This document shows positions 53,315 to 64,000 of a stretch of DNA of 64,000 bases, piece by piece. The notes under the pieces were generated by a model. That model was not told the DNA's origin, made no database searches, and saw only the letters and a program-made list of their open reading frames with translations. The DNA comes from Candidatus Contendibacter sp. GTDB taxonomy: Bacteria > Pseudomonadota > Gammaproteobacteria > Competibacterales > Competibacteraceae. How positions within the stretch are numbered: position 1 is the first letter of the stretch; every line of letters begins with the position of its first letter. The stretch lies in the NCBI GenBank assembly GCA_029624675.1, contig JARSSP010000036.1, positions 248,001 through 312,000 on the forward strand, in the 5' to 3' direction. Both the position numbers and the translations under genes were made by a program.

Positions 53315-54840
53315 GTCGAGCGACGAGCATGGCTCTGGGCGAGTTGCTCGCCGGATTTGCCGCCGTTCCAGCGGATCTGGCCGACCAGCCGGTAAGCGGC
53401 CTGGCGGCGGACAGCGGGACGGTGCGGCCGGGCGCCGTGTTTTGCGCGTTACGCGGCGGGCGACGACACGGCTTGGAATTTCTGGATGCGGCGCGGGCGG
53501 CGGGCGCGCGGGCGGTGCTGTGGGAACCGCCCTGCCCTCAGCCGTTGCTGGAACGGGGAACGGCGCCACCGTCGTTGGCGGTCCCGGAGTTACGCCGCAA
53601 CCTGGGGTGGATCGCCAGCCGATTTTATGGCGAGCCATCGCGGCGGTTGCGAGTGGTAGGCATCACCGGTACCGACGGCAAGACGTCCTGCGCTCACTTC
53701 ATCGCCCAGGCGCTCAGTACCCCCGACACCGGGCCGTGCGGCATCCTCGGCACCCTGGGCGCGGGCGTGTATGGCGCGACTGAATCTTCCTCGTATACGA
53801 CGCCGGACGCGGTGGCGGTACAGCGCTGGCTGGCGGAGCTAGTTGCCGCCGGCCGGTGTTACGCGGCGATGGAAGTTTCCTCGCACGCCCTGGACCAGGG
53901 GCGGGTCAACGGGGTTGGGTTCGCGGTGGCGGTACTGACCCAGTTGAGCCGGGATCATCTGGACTATCACGGTACGTCGGAGGCTTACGCGGCGGCCAAG
54001 CGCCGGCTGTTTTTCGATTGCCGGCCCGAGTGGATGGCGCTGAATCTGGACGATGCCTTTGGGCGTGAGATCGCCGCCGATCGAGATTCTCCGTCCCGAA
54101 TCGTCGGTTACGGTCTCGGCCCGCGGCCGGAGCGATTGGAACGGTTTGTCTGGGGCGAGAATCTGGAACTGTCGCCAACTGGTTTGCGGTTGCGCGTCCG
54201 CTCGTCCTGGGGCGACGGCGAACTGGAGGCCGGATTGCTGGGGCGGTTCAACGCGCACAACCTGCTGGCGACGCTGTCGACCCTATTAGCGCTGGAATTG
54301 CCGTTGGCCGAGGCGCTGGTGCGGCTGGCCCGCTCAGCCACGGTCCCGGGGCGGATGGAGCGCCTGGGCGGCGGGCCTGGCGAACCGTTGGCGGTGGTGG
54401 ACTACGCCCATACGCCTCATGCGCTGGAGCAGGCGTTGACCGCCCTGCGGGAGCACGGCGGCGGCCGGCTGTGGTGCGTGTTCGGCTGCGGCGGCGACCG
54501 CGATCCCGGCAAGCGACCGCTGATGGGCACGGTGGCCGAACGACTCGCCGACCGGGTCATCGTCACCGACGACAATCCGCGCACCGAGCAGCCGGACCGG
54601 ATCGTCGACGGCATTCTGGCCGGAATGCGGCGGCCTGGAACGGCAGTGGTGATCCGGGATCGCCGCGCCGCCATCCTGCGCGCGCTGGCCGAGGCCGAGG
54701 CCGGCGATCTGGTGCTGATCGCCGGCAAGGGCCATGAGGATTATCAGATCGTGGGGGTGGAGCGCTTGCCGTTTAGCGATCGCGCTGTCGTCCTCGCGGG
54801 TTTGTCCAGTAAAACCAGGGATTGCAATCAGCTCCAATGA
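53311..54840 (+). CDS. murE: UDP-MurNAc-L-Ala-D-Glu:meso-diaminopimelate ligase
   Basis: A 509-residue Mur ligase that adds the third stem-peptide residue. The ATP loop is GITGTDGKTSCAHF. The carbamylated-lysine region is EAYAAAKRRLF. The motif DNPRTE is the DNPR signature that selects meso-diaminopimelate rather than lysine, so the cell wall is of the Gram-negative type. The GTG at 53311 overlaps the ftsI stop; an ATG at 53329 is an alternative. Its stop overlaps murF. Confidence 0.95.
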   Translation: MSRATSMALGELLAGFAAVPADLADQPVSGLAADSGTVRPGAVFCALRGGRRHGLEFLDAARAAGARAVLWEPPCPQPLLERGTAPPSLAVPELRRNLGWIASRFYGEPSRRLRVVGITGTDGKTSCAHFIAQALSTPDTGPCGILGTLGAGVYGATESSSYTTPDAVAVQRWLAELVAAGRCYAAMEVSSHALDQGRVNGVGFAVAVLTQLSRDHLDYHGTSEAYAAAKRRLFFDCRPEWMALNLDDAFGREIAADRDSPSRIVGYGLGPRPERLERFVWGENLELSPTGLRLRVRSSWGDGELEAGLLGRFNAHNLLATLSTLLALELPLAEALVRLARSATVPGRMERLGGGPGEPLAVVDYAHTPHALEQALTALREHGGGRLWCVFGCGGDRDPGKRPLMGTVAERLADRVIVTDDNPRTEQPDRIVDGILAGMRRPGTAVVIRDRRAAILRALAEAEAGDLVLIAGKGHEDYQIVGVERLPFSDRAVVLAGLSSKTRDCNQLQ

Positions 54841-56225
54841 ACCCGAATTTTTCACCCCCGCGCCTGGGCCAAGTAGCCCGTCTGCTGGATGGCGAGATGA
54901 CCGGCGCGGACGTGATTTTCACCGCGGTGAGCACCGATAGCCGCCGACTACCCGCCGGCGCGTTGTTTGTGGCGCTGACCGGGCCGCACTTCGACGGCCA
55001 CGACTTTGTCGTCGCCGCCCGCGAGCGAGGCGCGGTCGCCGCCCTGGTCAGCCGATCCGTGGCCGATCCGTTGCCGCAACTGCGAGTGGCCGACACCCGA
55101 CTGGCGCTGGGTCGGCTGGCGGCGGCATGGCGGGCGTGCTTCACCGGCCCGCTGATCGCGCTGACCGGTAGCAACGGCAAGACCACCCTGAAGGAGATGA
55201 TCGCCGCCATTCTGCGGGTTCGCGGACCGACGCTGGCAACCGAGGGCAATCTCAATAACGACATCGGCGTGCCGCTGACCTTGTTGCGGCTGAACGACGA
55301 ACACACCCACGCCGTGATCGAGATGGGGGCCAACCATCACGCCGAAATCGCGTATCTGACCGATCTGGCGCGTCCGGATGTCGCGATCATCAACAACGCT
55401 GGACCCTGCCATCTGGACGGCTTTGGCGACCTAGCCGGGGTAGCGCGCGCCAAGGGCGAGATTTTTCAGGGTTTGGGACCGAAGGGCGTCGCGATCATCA
55501 ACCGCGACGATGCGTATGCCGACTACTGGACCAGCCTGAATCCGGGTCGACGGGTCGTCGATTTCGGGCTGGACCAGCCAGCGGCGGTGCGCGGTGTGGT
55601 GTTGGATCCCGCCAGCAACCGATTTCGGCTGATCGCGATTGGGGACGAGATCGTCATTCAATTACCGCTGCTCGGTCAGCACAACATCCGTAATGCTCTG
55701 GCGGCGGCGGCGGCGGCTCTGGCGGTCGGCGCGACGTTGCACGACATTCGGCTTGGCCTTGAAAGCCTGCGCGGCGTCGGCGGCCGGTTGCAACGCCTGC
55801 CAGGCCGGCACGGCGGCGTGGTGATCCACGATGCCTACAACGCCAACCCCGCCTCGCTGGCGGCGGCGCTGGAAGCGGTGGGTGCCGATCCGAGCCGTAA
55901 GTGGCTGGTCTTGGGCGATATGCGTGAATTGGGGCCAGCGGCGGATGCGTTGCATGCCCATTCCGGACGCGAAGCGAAAAACGCGGGGTTCGAGCGGCTG
56001 TACGCCCTGGGCGAACATAGCCGCGTGGCCGTGGCGGCGTTTGGAACCGGCGGTTTACATTTCGAGAGTGTGGACGCGCTCGTCGCCGATCTGGATCGCG
56101 ATCTTCAGCAAGGCGGCGAACCGACCGTCGTCCTAGTCAAGGGTTCGCGCGGGATGCGGATGGAACGGGTAGTGGCGGCGTTGGCGGCGAATGAACTTGC
56201 CGCCAACGAGGGAGGACACGGCTGA
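54837..56225 (+). CDS. murF: UDP-MurNAc-tripeptide:D-alanyl-D-alanine ligase
   Basis: A 462-residue Mur ligase that adds the D-Ala-D-Ala dipeptide. The ATP-binding motif is [50 protein letters not shown] is the characteristic central segment. [17 protein letters not shown] and [11 protein letters not shown] are the C-terminal signatures. The ATG at 54837 overlaps the murE stop; an upstream TTG at 54822 is less likely. Its TGA overlaps the mraY start by one base. Confidence 0.95.
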   Translation: MNPNFSPPRLGQVARLLDGEMTGADVIFTAVSTDSRRLPAGALFVALTGPHFDGHDFVVAARERGAVAALVSRSVADPLPQLRVADTRLALGRLAAAWRACFTGPLIALTGSNGKTTLKEMIAAILRVRGPTLATEGNLNNDIGVPLTLLRLNDEHTHAVIEMGANHHAEIAYLTDLARPDVAIINNAGPCHLDGFGDLAGVARAKGEIFQGLGPKGVAIINRDDAYADYWTSLNPGRRVVDFGLDQPAAVRGVVLDPASNRFRLIAIGDEIVIQLPLLGQHNIRNALAAAAAALAVGATLHDIRLGLESLRGVGGRLQRLPGRHGGVVIHDAYNANPASLAAALEAVGADPSRKWLVLGDMRELGPAADALHAHSGREAKNAGFERLYALGEHSRVAVAAFGTGGLHFESVDALVADLDRDLQQGGEPTVVLVKGSRGMRMERVVAALAANELAANEGGHG

Positions 56226-57310
56226 TGCTGGTGTTGCTGGCCGAGTGGTTGGCCGATCATTTCTACAGCGGCTTCAATGTTTTTCAGTACCTAACGCTGC
56301 GCGGGATCTTGGGCGTGCTCACGGCGCTGGGCATCGCGCTGATCGTGGGGCCGACCATGATCCGGCGGCTGAGCCGCGACCAGATCGGCCAACAAATCCG
56401 CGAGGATGGTCCTAAAAGCCATTTCTCCAAGGCCGGCACCCCCACCATGGGCGGGGCGTTGATCCTGGTCGCCATCGCGGTCGCCACCCTGTTGTGGGCG
56501 GACCCACGCAATCGCTATGTGTGGATCGTCCTGTTGACCACGCTGGCGTTTGGCGCCATCGGCTGGTTGGACGATTATCGGAAACTGATTCTGCGCAACT
56601 CCAAGGGCCTATCAGCGCGTGCCAAGTATTCGTTCCAGTCCGGCGTCGGCCTGGCGGCGGCGCTGTTGCTGTACTTCACCGCCCAGGCGCCGGTGGAAAC
56701 CCAGTTGATCATGCCGTTCTTCAAGAACGTCGCTCTGAATCTAGGTTGGTGGTTCATCCCGCTGACCTATTTCGTCATCGTCGGTTCCAGCAATGCCGTC
56801 AATCTCACCGACGGGCTGGACGGGTTGGCCATCGTGCCGACCGCCATGGTCGCCGGAGCGCTGGCGGTATTTTGCTACGCTTCCGGCAACCGGATCTTCG
56901 CCGACTATCTTGGCATTCCCCATGTGCCGGGCGTCGGCGAGGTCATGGTGTTTTGCACGGCGATCGTGGGAGCCGGGCTGGGCTTTCTCTGGTTCAACGC
57001 CTACCCAGCCCAGGTATTCATGGGCGACGTGGGGGCGTTGGCGCTGGGCGCGGCGCTGGGCGTCATCGCGGCGACGGTGCGGCAGGAACTGGTGTTGTTC
57101 GTCATGGGTGGAGTGTTCGTGATGGAGACCGTGTCGGTGATCCTGCAAGTCGCCTCGTTCAAGCTGACTGGTCGGCGCATCTTCCGCATGGCACCGCTTC
57201 ATCATCACTTTGAATTGAAGGGCTGGCCAGAACCACGGGTGATCGTCCGCTTTTGGATCATCACCATCATTTTGGTGTTGATCGGCTTGGCGACCTTGAA
57301 GATTCGCTAG
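56225..57310 (+). CDS. mraY: Phospho-MurNAc-pentapeptide transferase (lipid I synthase)
   Basis: A 361-residue integral membrane enzyme with about ten helices. It moves phospho-MurNAc-pentapeptide to undecaprenyl phosphate, making lipid I. Signatures visible: [24 protein letters not shown] with the catalytic aspartate pair, [34 protein letters not shown], and [23 protein letters not shown] at the C-terminus. The length is exactly typical. It precedes murD by 16 bases. Confidence 0.97.
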   Translation: MLVLLAEWLADHFYSGFNVFQYLTLRGILGVLTALGIALIVGPTMIRRLSRDQIGQQIREDGPKSHFSKAGTPTMGGALILVAIAVATLLWADPRNRYVWIVLLTTLAFGAIGWLDDYRKLILRNSKGLSARAKYSFQSGVGLAAALLLYFTAQAPVETQLIMPFFKNVALNLGWWFIPLTYFVIVGSSNAVNLTDGLDGLAIVPTAMVAGALAVFCYASGNRIFADYLGIPHVPGVGEVMVFCTAIVGAGLGFLWFNAYPAQVFMGDVGALALGAALGVIAATVRQELVLFVMGGVFVMETVSVILQVASFKLTGRRIFRMAPLHHHFELKGWPEPRVIVRFWIITIILVLIGLATLKIR

Positions 57311-57326
57311 AAGGGGGTAGCCGCGG

Positions 57327-58682
57327 ATGTCGCGATTGGACGGACTTACCCTGGTCGTTGGACTCGGCAAGAGCGGATTGTCCGTTGCGCGGGCACTCAA
57401 GGCGGTGGGCGCGACCTTCGCCGTAACCGACAGCCGCGCCGATCCACCGGGACTGGCGGCGCTCCAGGCGGAGTTTCCGGATTTGCTTTGTCGTCTAGGT
57501 GGTTTCGATCCGGCCGCATTTGCCAGCGCGGCGCGATTGGTGGTCAGTCCGGGCGTGGCGGTGGCGACGCCGGTCATCGCCGAGGCGGCGGCGCGCGGTG
57601 TGCCGGTCTGGGGCGACATCGAACTGCTGGCCCGCCTGACCCAGATTCCCGTCGCGGCCATCACCGGTTCCAACGGTAAGAGCACGGTCACCACCCTGCT
57701 GGGACTGATGGCGGAGCGGGCCGGAATTCGGGTGGCGGTGGGCGGCAATCTCGGCACCCCGGCGTTGGAGTTGTGGTTGCGAGACGAGTGGAACGTCGGC
57801 GCGGCACTCGAGTTATACGTGCTGGAACTGTCCAGCTTTCAGTTGGAGACCACCCACAGTCTCAACGCCCAGGTGGCGACGGTGCTGAACCTCAGCCCCG
57901 ACCACATGGATCGCTATGCCAGCCTGGCGGATTACAGCGCCGCCAAGCGGCGCGTGTTCCACGGCGACGGGGTGATGGTGGTCAACGCCGACGATCCGGC
58001 GGTCATGGCGATGGTCGAACCGGGGCGGCGGGTGGTGCGTTTCACGTTGGCCGAGCCGACCGAGGGTGAGTTTGGCTTGCGCCGGGACGCGGGCGAGACC
58101 TGGCTGGCCCATGGCCCGGACCGCTGGATCGCCGCGACCGAGTTGAAAATCAGCGGCGATCACAACGTCGCCAACGCGCTGGCGGCGTTGGCCATGGGGT
58201 ACGTCCTCGGCCTGCGACGGGAAGGTATGCTGGCGGCGCTGCGAGAGTTCGCCGGGCTGGCGCACCGCACCACGCGGGTGCGGGAACGCGCCGGGGTCAA
58301 CTGGTTCGACGACTCCAAGGGCACCAATGTCGGTGCGACAGTGGCGGCGGTGCGCGGTCTACCGGGCCGAGTGGTGCTGATTGCCGGGGGCGACGGCAAG
58401 GGTCAGGACTTCAGTCCACTGCGAGCGGTGCTGGCCGATAAGGCGCGGGCGGTGGTGTTGATCGGCCGCGATGCCCCGCTGATCGCCGCCGCGCTGGGAG
58501 ACAGCGTTCCACTGCGGACAGTGGCGGACATGGAAGCAGCGGTGACAGCGGCGGCGCAACTGGCCCGACCGGGCGATAACGTGTTGTTGTCGCCGGCCTG
58601 CGCCAGCTTCGACATGTTCAGCGGTTACGAGGAGCGCGGCGCGGCGTTCGCCGCCGCGGTGCGGAGATTGCCCAAATGTTGA
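57327..58682 (+). CDS. murD: UDP-MurNAc-L-alanine:D-glutamate ligase
   Basis: A 451-residue Mur ligase that adds D-Glu, the second stem-peptide residue. The N-terminal Rossmann motif is LVVGLGKSGLSVARAL, the ATP loop is ITGSNGKSTVTTLLG, and ELSSFQLETT and VATVLNLSPDHMDRY follow. NWFDDSKGTNVGATVAAV and LLSPACASFDMFSGYEERG are the C-terminal signatures. The ATG at 57327 has a GGGGGTAGCCGCGG region upstream. Its stop overlaps the ftsW start. Confidence 0.96.
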   Translation: MSRLDGLTLVVGLGKSGLSVARALKAVGATFAVTDSRADPPGLAALQAEFPDLLCRLGGFDPAAFASAARLVVSPGVAVATPVIAEAAARGVPVWGDIELLARLTQIPVAAITGSNGKSTVTTLLGLMAERAGIRVAVGGNLGTPALELWLRDEWNVGAALELYVLELSSFQLETTHSLNAQVATVLNLSPDHMDRYASLADYSAAKRRVFHGDGVMVVNADDPAVMAMVEPGRRVVRFTLAEPTEGEFGLRRDAGETWLAHGPDRWIAATELKISGDHNVANALAALAMGYVLGLRREGMLAALREFAGLAHRTTRVRERAGVNWFDDSKGTNVGATVAAVRGLPGRVVLIAGGDGKGQDFSPLRAVLADKARAVVLIGRDAPLIAAALGDSVPLRTVADMEAAVTAAAQLARPGDNVLLSPACASFDMFSGYEERGAAFAAAVRRLPKC

Positions 58683-59878
58683 ACCCAACCGTCAGTATTC
58701 CCGCGAATCGGAATTCGTTGCCGCGCGCGGGGGCGGATCGCGCCGCGTTGCCGTTCCCCGATCCTTGGGTCCTGGTTCCGGCGCTGCTGTTGTTGGCGCT
58801 AGGCCTGCTGATGGTCGCCTCGGCTTCCATGCCGATCGCCGAGCGTCAGACCGGCCAGCCCTTCTATTTTCTGCTGCGCCAGGGCACGTTCGCGGGACTC
58901 GGCCTGCTGGCGGCCGGAGTTGTGTTTCAGATTCCCATCGCGCGCTGGCGGCGGGCAGGTCCGTTGTTGCTGCTGGCCGCCGTCGGTCTGCTGGCGCTGG
59001 TGCTGGTGCCTGGCATCGGCAAGGAGGTGAACGGCAGCAGGCGCTGGATCGGTATTGGCCCCATCAACGTCCAAGCCTCGGAAATCGCCAAGTTGTTCGC
59101 TCTCGTCTACATCGCCAGCTATCTCAAGCGGCACGGCGACGAATTGCGAACCGCTGATTTTCGCACCTCGGCGCTGGCCTTGCTCCGGCCGATGGTGGTG
59201 TTGGGAGCCCTGGCGGCCCTGCTGCTGCTGGAGCCGGATTTCGGCAGCGTGGTGGTGCTGATGGCGACCGCGCTGGGGATGGTGTTCCTGGCCGGCGTCA
59301 ATCTCTGGCAGTTCGGGGCCTTGCAGATTGGGACAGTCGTAGTAATGGGGGTGCTGATTTTGTCCTCGCCCTACCGACTGGTACGGGCGCTCAGTTTTCT
59401 CAATCCCTGGGCGCATCCCGAAACCAGTGGCTATCAGTTGGTCCATTCGCTCATTGCCATCGGTCGCGGCGAGCTGTTCGGTGTCGGGCTGGGCGAGAGC
59501 GTGGAAAAGCTGTTTTATCTGCCCGAAGCCTATACCGATTTCCTGTTCGCGGTGCTGGCCGAGGAACTGGGGCTGGTCGGCGTCTTGCTCGTCATCATCC
59601 TGTTCATGACCGTGGTGCGACGAGCTTTCGTGATCGGACGGCGGGCGGAGCGGTTGGATCTGAAGTTCTCGGCCTGGCTGGCCTACGGCATCGGGCTGTG
59701 GTTTGGGATCCAGGCGCTGTTCAACATGGGCGTCAACATGGGCGTGCTGCCCACCAAGGGTCTGACCCTGCCGCTGATGAGCTATGGCGGCAGTAGCGTG
59801 ATGACGATGTGCGTAACGTTGGCCCTGCTGTTGCGGATCGATGTCGAGACCCGGGCCGGGGGGGTTCACGAGGAATGA
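58676..59878 (+). CDS. ftsW: Septal peptidoglycan glycosyltransferase FtsW
   Basis: A 400-residue SEDS-family polymerase with ten hydrophobic helices. The family motifs NGSRRWIGIGPINVQASEIAKLFALVYIASYL and, near the C-terminus, MGVNMGVLPTKGLTLPLMSYGGSS are intact. The aspartate thought to be catalytic lies in the periplasmic loop region between the middle helices. It works as a pair with FtsI. It has a cytoplasmic N-terminal tail of about 35 residues. Its stop overlaps the murG start. Confidence 0.95.
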   Translation: MLNPTVSIPANRNSLPRAGADRAALPFPDPWVLVPALLLLALGLLMVASASMPIAERQTGQPFYFLLRQGTFAGLGLLAAGVVFQIPIARWRRAGPLLLLAAVGLLALVLVPGIGKEVNGSRRWIGIGPINVQASEIAKLFALVYIASYLKRHGDELRTADFRTSALALLRPMVVLGALAALLLLEPDFGSVVVLMATALGMVFLAGVNLWQFGALQIGTVVVMGVLILSSPYRLVRALSFLNPWAHPETSGYQLVHSLIAIGRGELFGVGLGESVEKLFYLPEAYTDFLFAVLAEELGLVGVLLVIILFMTVVRRAFVIGRRAERLDLKFSAWLAYGIGLWFGIQALFNMGVNMGVLPTKGLTLPLMSYGGSSVMTMCVTLALLLRIDVETRAGGVHEE

Positions 59879-60960
59879 ACGGTAAGCATCCGGTGCTGAT
59901 CATGGCCGGTGGAACCGGCGGTCACGTCTTTCCGGCGCTGGCGGTGGCCGAGCGCCTGCGGGCGCGCGGCGTACCGGTGATGTGGATGGGCGCCCGGAGC
60001 GGTCTGGAAGCGACCCTCGTGCCGAAGGCGGGCATCTCCATGGAATGGATCGAGGTGCATGGCCTACGCGGCAAGGGACTGACCCGAAAGCTCCTGATGC
60101 CGCTAATGTTGGGGCGGGCATTGTGGCAGGCTGGCGCGATCCTGCGACGCTTGCGCCCGCGCGTGGCGTTGGGCATGGGTGGTTTCGCCAGCGGCCCCGG
60201 CGGGCTCATGGCTCGGCTGCTAGGCATCCCGCTGGTGGTGCACGAGCAGAACGCCATCGCCGGCCTGACCAACCGTTGGCTGGTCCGATTCGCCAGCCAG
60301 GCGCTGGAGGCGTTTCCCCATACGTTTCCGTCGACGCGGCGCGCGATTACCGTCGGCAACCCGGTGCGGGCGGCTATCGCCACCCTGCCCCCACCCGAGG
60401 AACGATGGGCCGGACATGGCGGCCCGCCGCGCTTGCTGGTGTTGGGCGGTAGTCAGGGCGCGTTAGCCCTGAACCAGCTCGTTCCACAAGCGTTGGCGCT
60501 GCTCGACGCCGCCGAACGTCCGGAGGTCTGGCATCAGGCCGGCGGTCAGTTGCGCGAGGCCGCTGAAACCGCATACCGGGAGGCTGGAGTGACGGCCCGG
60601 TTGACGCCGTTCATCGAGGACATGGCCGAGGCTTACGGCTGGGCCGATCTGGTGCTGTGCCGCGCCGGAGCGTTGACGGTCGCGGAACTGGCGGCGGCGG
60701 GAATTGGCGCGGTGCTGGTGCCCTTCCCATTCGCGGTGGACGACCATCAGACCGCCAACGCCCGATTTTTGGAGCAGGGTGGCGCGGCCTTGGTTCGCCA
60801 GCAGGCGGATCTGACCGCCGAACGGCTGGCCGCGATCCTGCGCGAGCGACTCGGTGACCGTTCCCGCTTGCTGGACATGGCGCGGGCGGCGCGGTGCCTA
60901 GCGAAAATCGACGCCGCCGAACAGGTGGCGCGGGCGTGTCTGGACCAGGCACGCTCCTGA
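59875..60960 (+). CDS. murG: UDP-GlcNAc:undecaprenyl-PP-MurNAc-pentapeptide GlcNAc transferase
   Basis: A 361-residue GT-B glycosyltransferase that converts lipid I to lipid II on the inner face of the membrane. It starts LIMAGGTGGHVFPALAVAERL, where GGTGGH is the defining loop. HEQNAIAGLTNR, LLVLGGSQGALALNQ and CRAGALTVAELAAAGIGAVLVPFPFAVDDHQTANA complete the MurG set. The ATG at 59875 overlaps the ftsW stop, and the upstream extension has no support. Confidence 0.96.
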   Translation: MNGKHPVLIMAGGTGGHVFPALAVAERLRARGVPVMWMGARSGLEATLVPKAGISMEWIEVHGLRGKGLTRKLLMPLMLGRALWQAGAILRRLRPRVALGMGGFASGPGGLMARLLGIPLVVHEQNAIAGLTNRWLVRFASQALEAFPHTFPSTRRAITVGNPVRAAIATLPPPEERWAGHGGPPRLLVLGGSQGALALNQLVPQALALLDAAERPEVWHQAGGQLREAAETAYREAGVTARLTPFIEDMAEAYGWADLVLCRAGALTVAELAAAGIGAVLVPFPFAVDDHQTANARFLEQGGAALVRQQADLTAERLAAILRERLGDRSRLLDMARAARCLAKIDAAEQVARACLDQARS

Positions 60961-60986
60961 ACGATGGGTAAACGAGAGTTGAGGAC

Positions 60987-63409
<2,423 letters not shown>

Positions 63410-63422
63410 GCGAGGGACGACG

Positions 63423-64000
63423 ATGCGACTCGGACGGGAACGCCGCCGGGGGGCGACATCGCTCAGGCGCGCGCCGGCGGCCAGGACAGGCCAATGGCGG
63501 GCCATCCTGAAACCATGGCTGCGTGGGTTGGGGGTGGCGGTGGTGCTGGCGGCGGTCGGCTTCGGTCTGGAGGCCGGGATCCGCGCGCTGCGCGCGCCGG
63601 GCGCGTTCCCCTTGCGGCAGGTGCGGGTCGAGGGCGAACTGCGCAACCTGACCGAGACCGACTTGCAGCCCCTCGCTAGCACCTATCTGGGTCAAAATTT
63701 CTTCGTGGCTAACCTGGACGATCTGCGCGTGGCGCTGGCCGCCGATCCCTGGGTCGAGGAAGTCATGGTGCGGCGCGGCTGGCCCGATACGGTGGCAATC
63801 CATCTGCGCGAGCGGATGGCCTTCGGCTACTGGGGCGAGCGTGGGGAGATGGTTGATATCAACGGTCGCCGTTTTCACCCGGCCGCGCTGCGCCAATCAG
63901 GGCCGTGGCCGCGCCTGATTGGCCCCGAAGGTCGCGAGAAGGCGCTGATCCAGGCATGGCGCGAGGTCCGCGCCCAGCTCGACCCCGTCGGCCTGACCCT
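63423..64000 (+). CDS. ftsQ: Cell division protein FtsQ (5' part, cut by window end)
   Basis: The first 192 codons of ftsQ. After a basic cytoplasmic tail comes one transmembrane helix (GLGVAVVLAAVGFGLEAGI), then the periplasmic POTRA domain (FPLRQVRVEGELRNLTETDLQPLASTYLGQNFFVANLDDLRVALAADPWVEEVMVRRGWPDTVAIHLRER). The DPWVxxVxVRRxWPDTxxIxxxE pattern is diagnostic of FtsQ. The reading frame is open to the last base of the window, so the C-terminus is missing only because the sequence ends. Confidence 0.93.
   Translation, partial: MRLGRERRRGATSLRRAPAARTGQWRAILKPWLRGLGVAVVLAAVGFGLEAGIRALRAPGAFPLRQVRVEGELRNLTETDLQPLASTYLGQNFFVANLDDLRVALAADPWVEEVMVRRGWPDTVAIHLRERMAFGYWGERGEMVDINGRRFHPAALRQSGPWPRLIGPEGREKALIQAWREVRAQLDPVGLT

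Overview
The window is 64 kb of GC-rich chromosome from a gammaproteobacterium. The evidence is the order of the division and cell-wall (dcw) cluster (mraZ to ftsQ, as in Escherichia and Pseudomonas), the gmk-rpoZ-spoT-ridA-recG block, type IV pilus minor pilins with PilY1, and a split proton-translocating transhydrogenase (pntAA-pntAB-pntB). The codon style suggests a Competibacter-like wastewater organism, but that is a guess. No rRNA, tRNA, CRISPR array or insertion sequence was seen. The structural RNA found is RNase P RNA.

Layout. 1-3342: housekeeping genes (gamma-carbonic-anhydrase-like protein, small lipoprotein, glutathione reductase, M23 endopeptidase). 3383-13752: a predicted anti-phage locus made of a DUF499 AAA ATPase, an embedded YefM-YoeB toxin-antitoxin pair, a DUF3780 protein, a DUF1156 DNA methyltransferase, an orphan UPF0175 antitoxin-like gene and a fused PLD-nuclease/SNF2 helicase. 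13906-18258: glycogen phosphorylase, a small hypothetical gene and an orphan glycosyltransferase. 18293-19505: gene debris (a frameshifted PKD-repeat protein and an unidentified C-terminal fragment). 19632-25539: gmk-rpoZ-spoT-ridA-recG. 25551-26194: a MazEF module with a perfect operator palindrome. 26386-36025: two tandem minor-pilin clusters, the second complete with fimT, pilV, pilW, pilX, pilY1 and pilE. 36150-36793: an AbrB/PIN toxin-antitoxin pair. 36914-40617: three poorly known genes (zinc-ribbon/TPR membrane protein, coiled-coil protein, HNH endonuclease). 40976-43835: transhydrogenase operon. 43939-48138: CreA-like protein, YgjP-like metallopeptidase and a large exported beta-helix protein with an IPTL-type sorting tail. 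48332-64000: rsmI, rnpB and the dcw operon, cut by the window end inside ftsQ.

How the parts work together. The dcw operon makes and polymerises the peptidoglycan precursor at the division septum. It opens with a sigma-70 promoter and a three-copy MraZ box. The pilin block encodes the priming complex and adhesin tip of a type IV pilus. The defence block has the logic of a modification-linked system: a methyltransferase marks DNA, while an ATPase and a nuclease-helicase presumably act on unmarked DNA. Its unusual feature is that a YefM-YoeB pair is translationally coupled into the middle of the operon and has its own candidate promoter and inverted repeat.

The spaces between operons carry a family of C-run/G-run palindromes (REP-like). 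One of them appears to be translated within the pilE leader. Four toxin-antitoxin or antitoxin-like loci and two internal AT-rich patches (in the methyltransferase and in pilY1) mark the accessory parts of the window.
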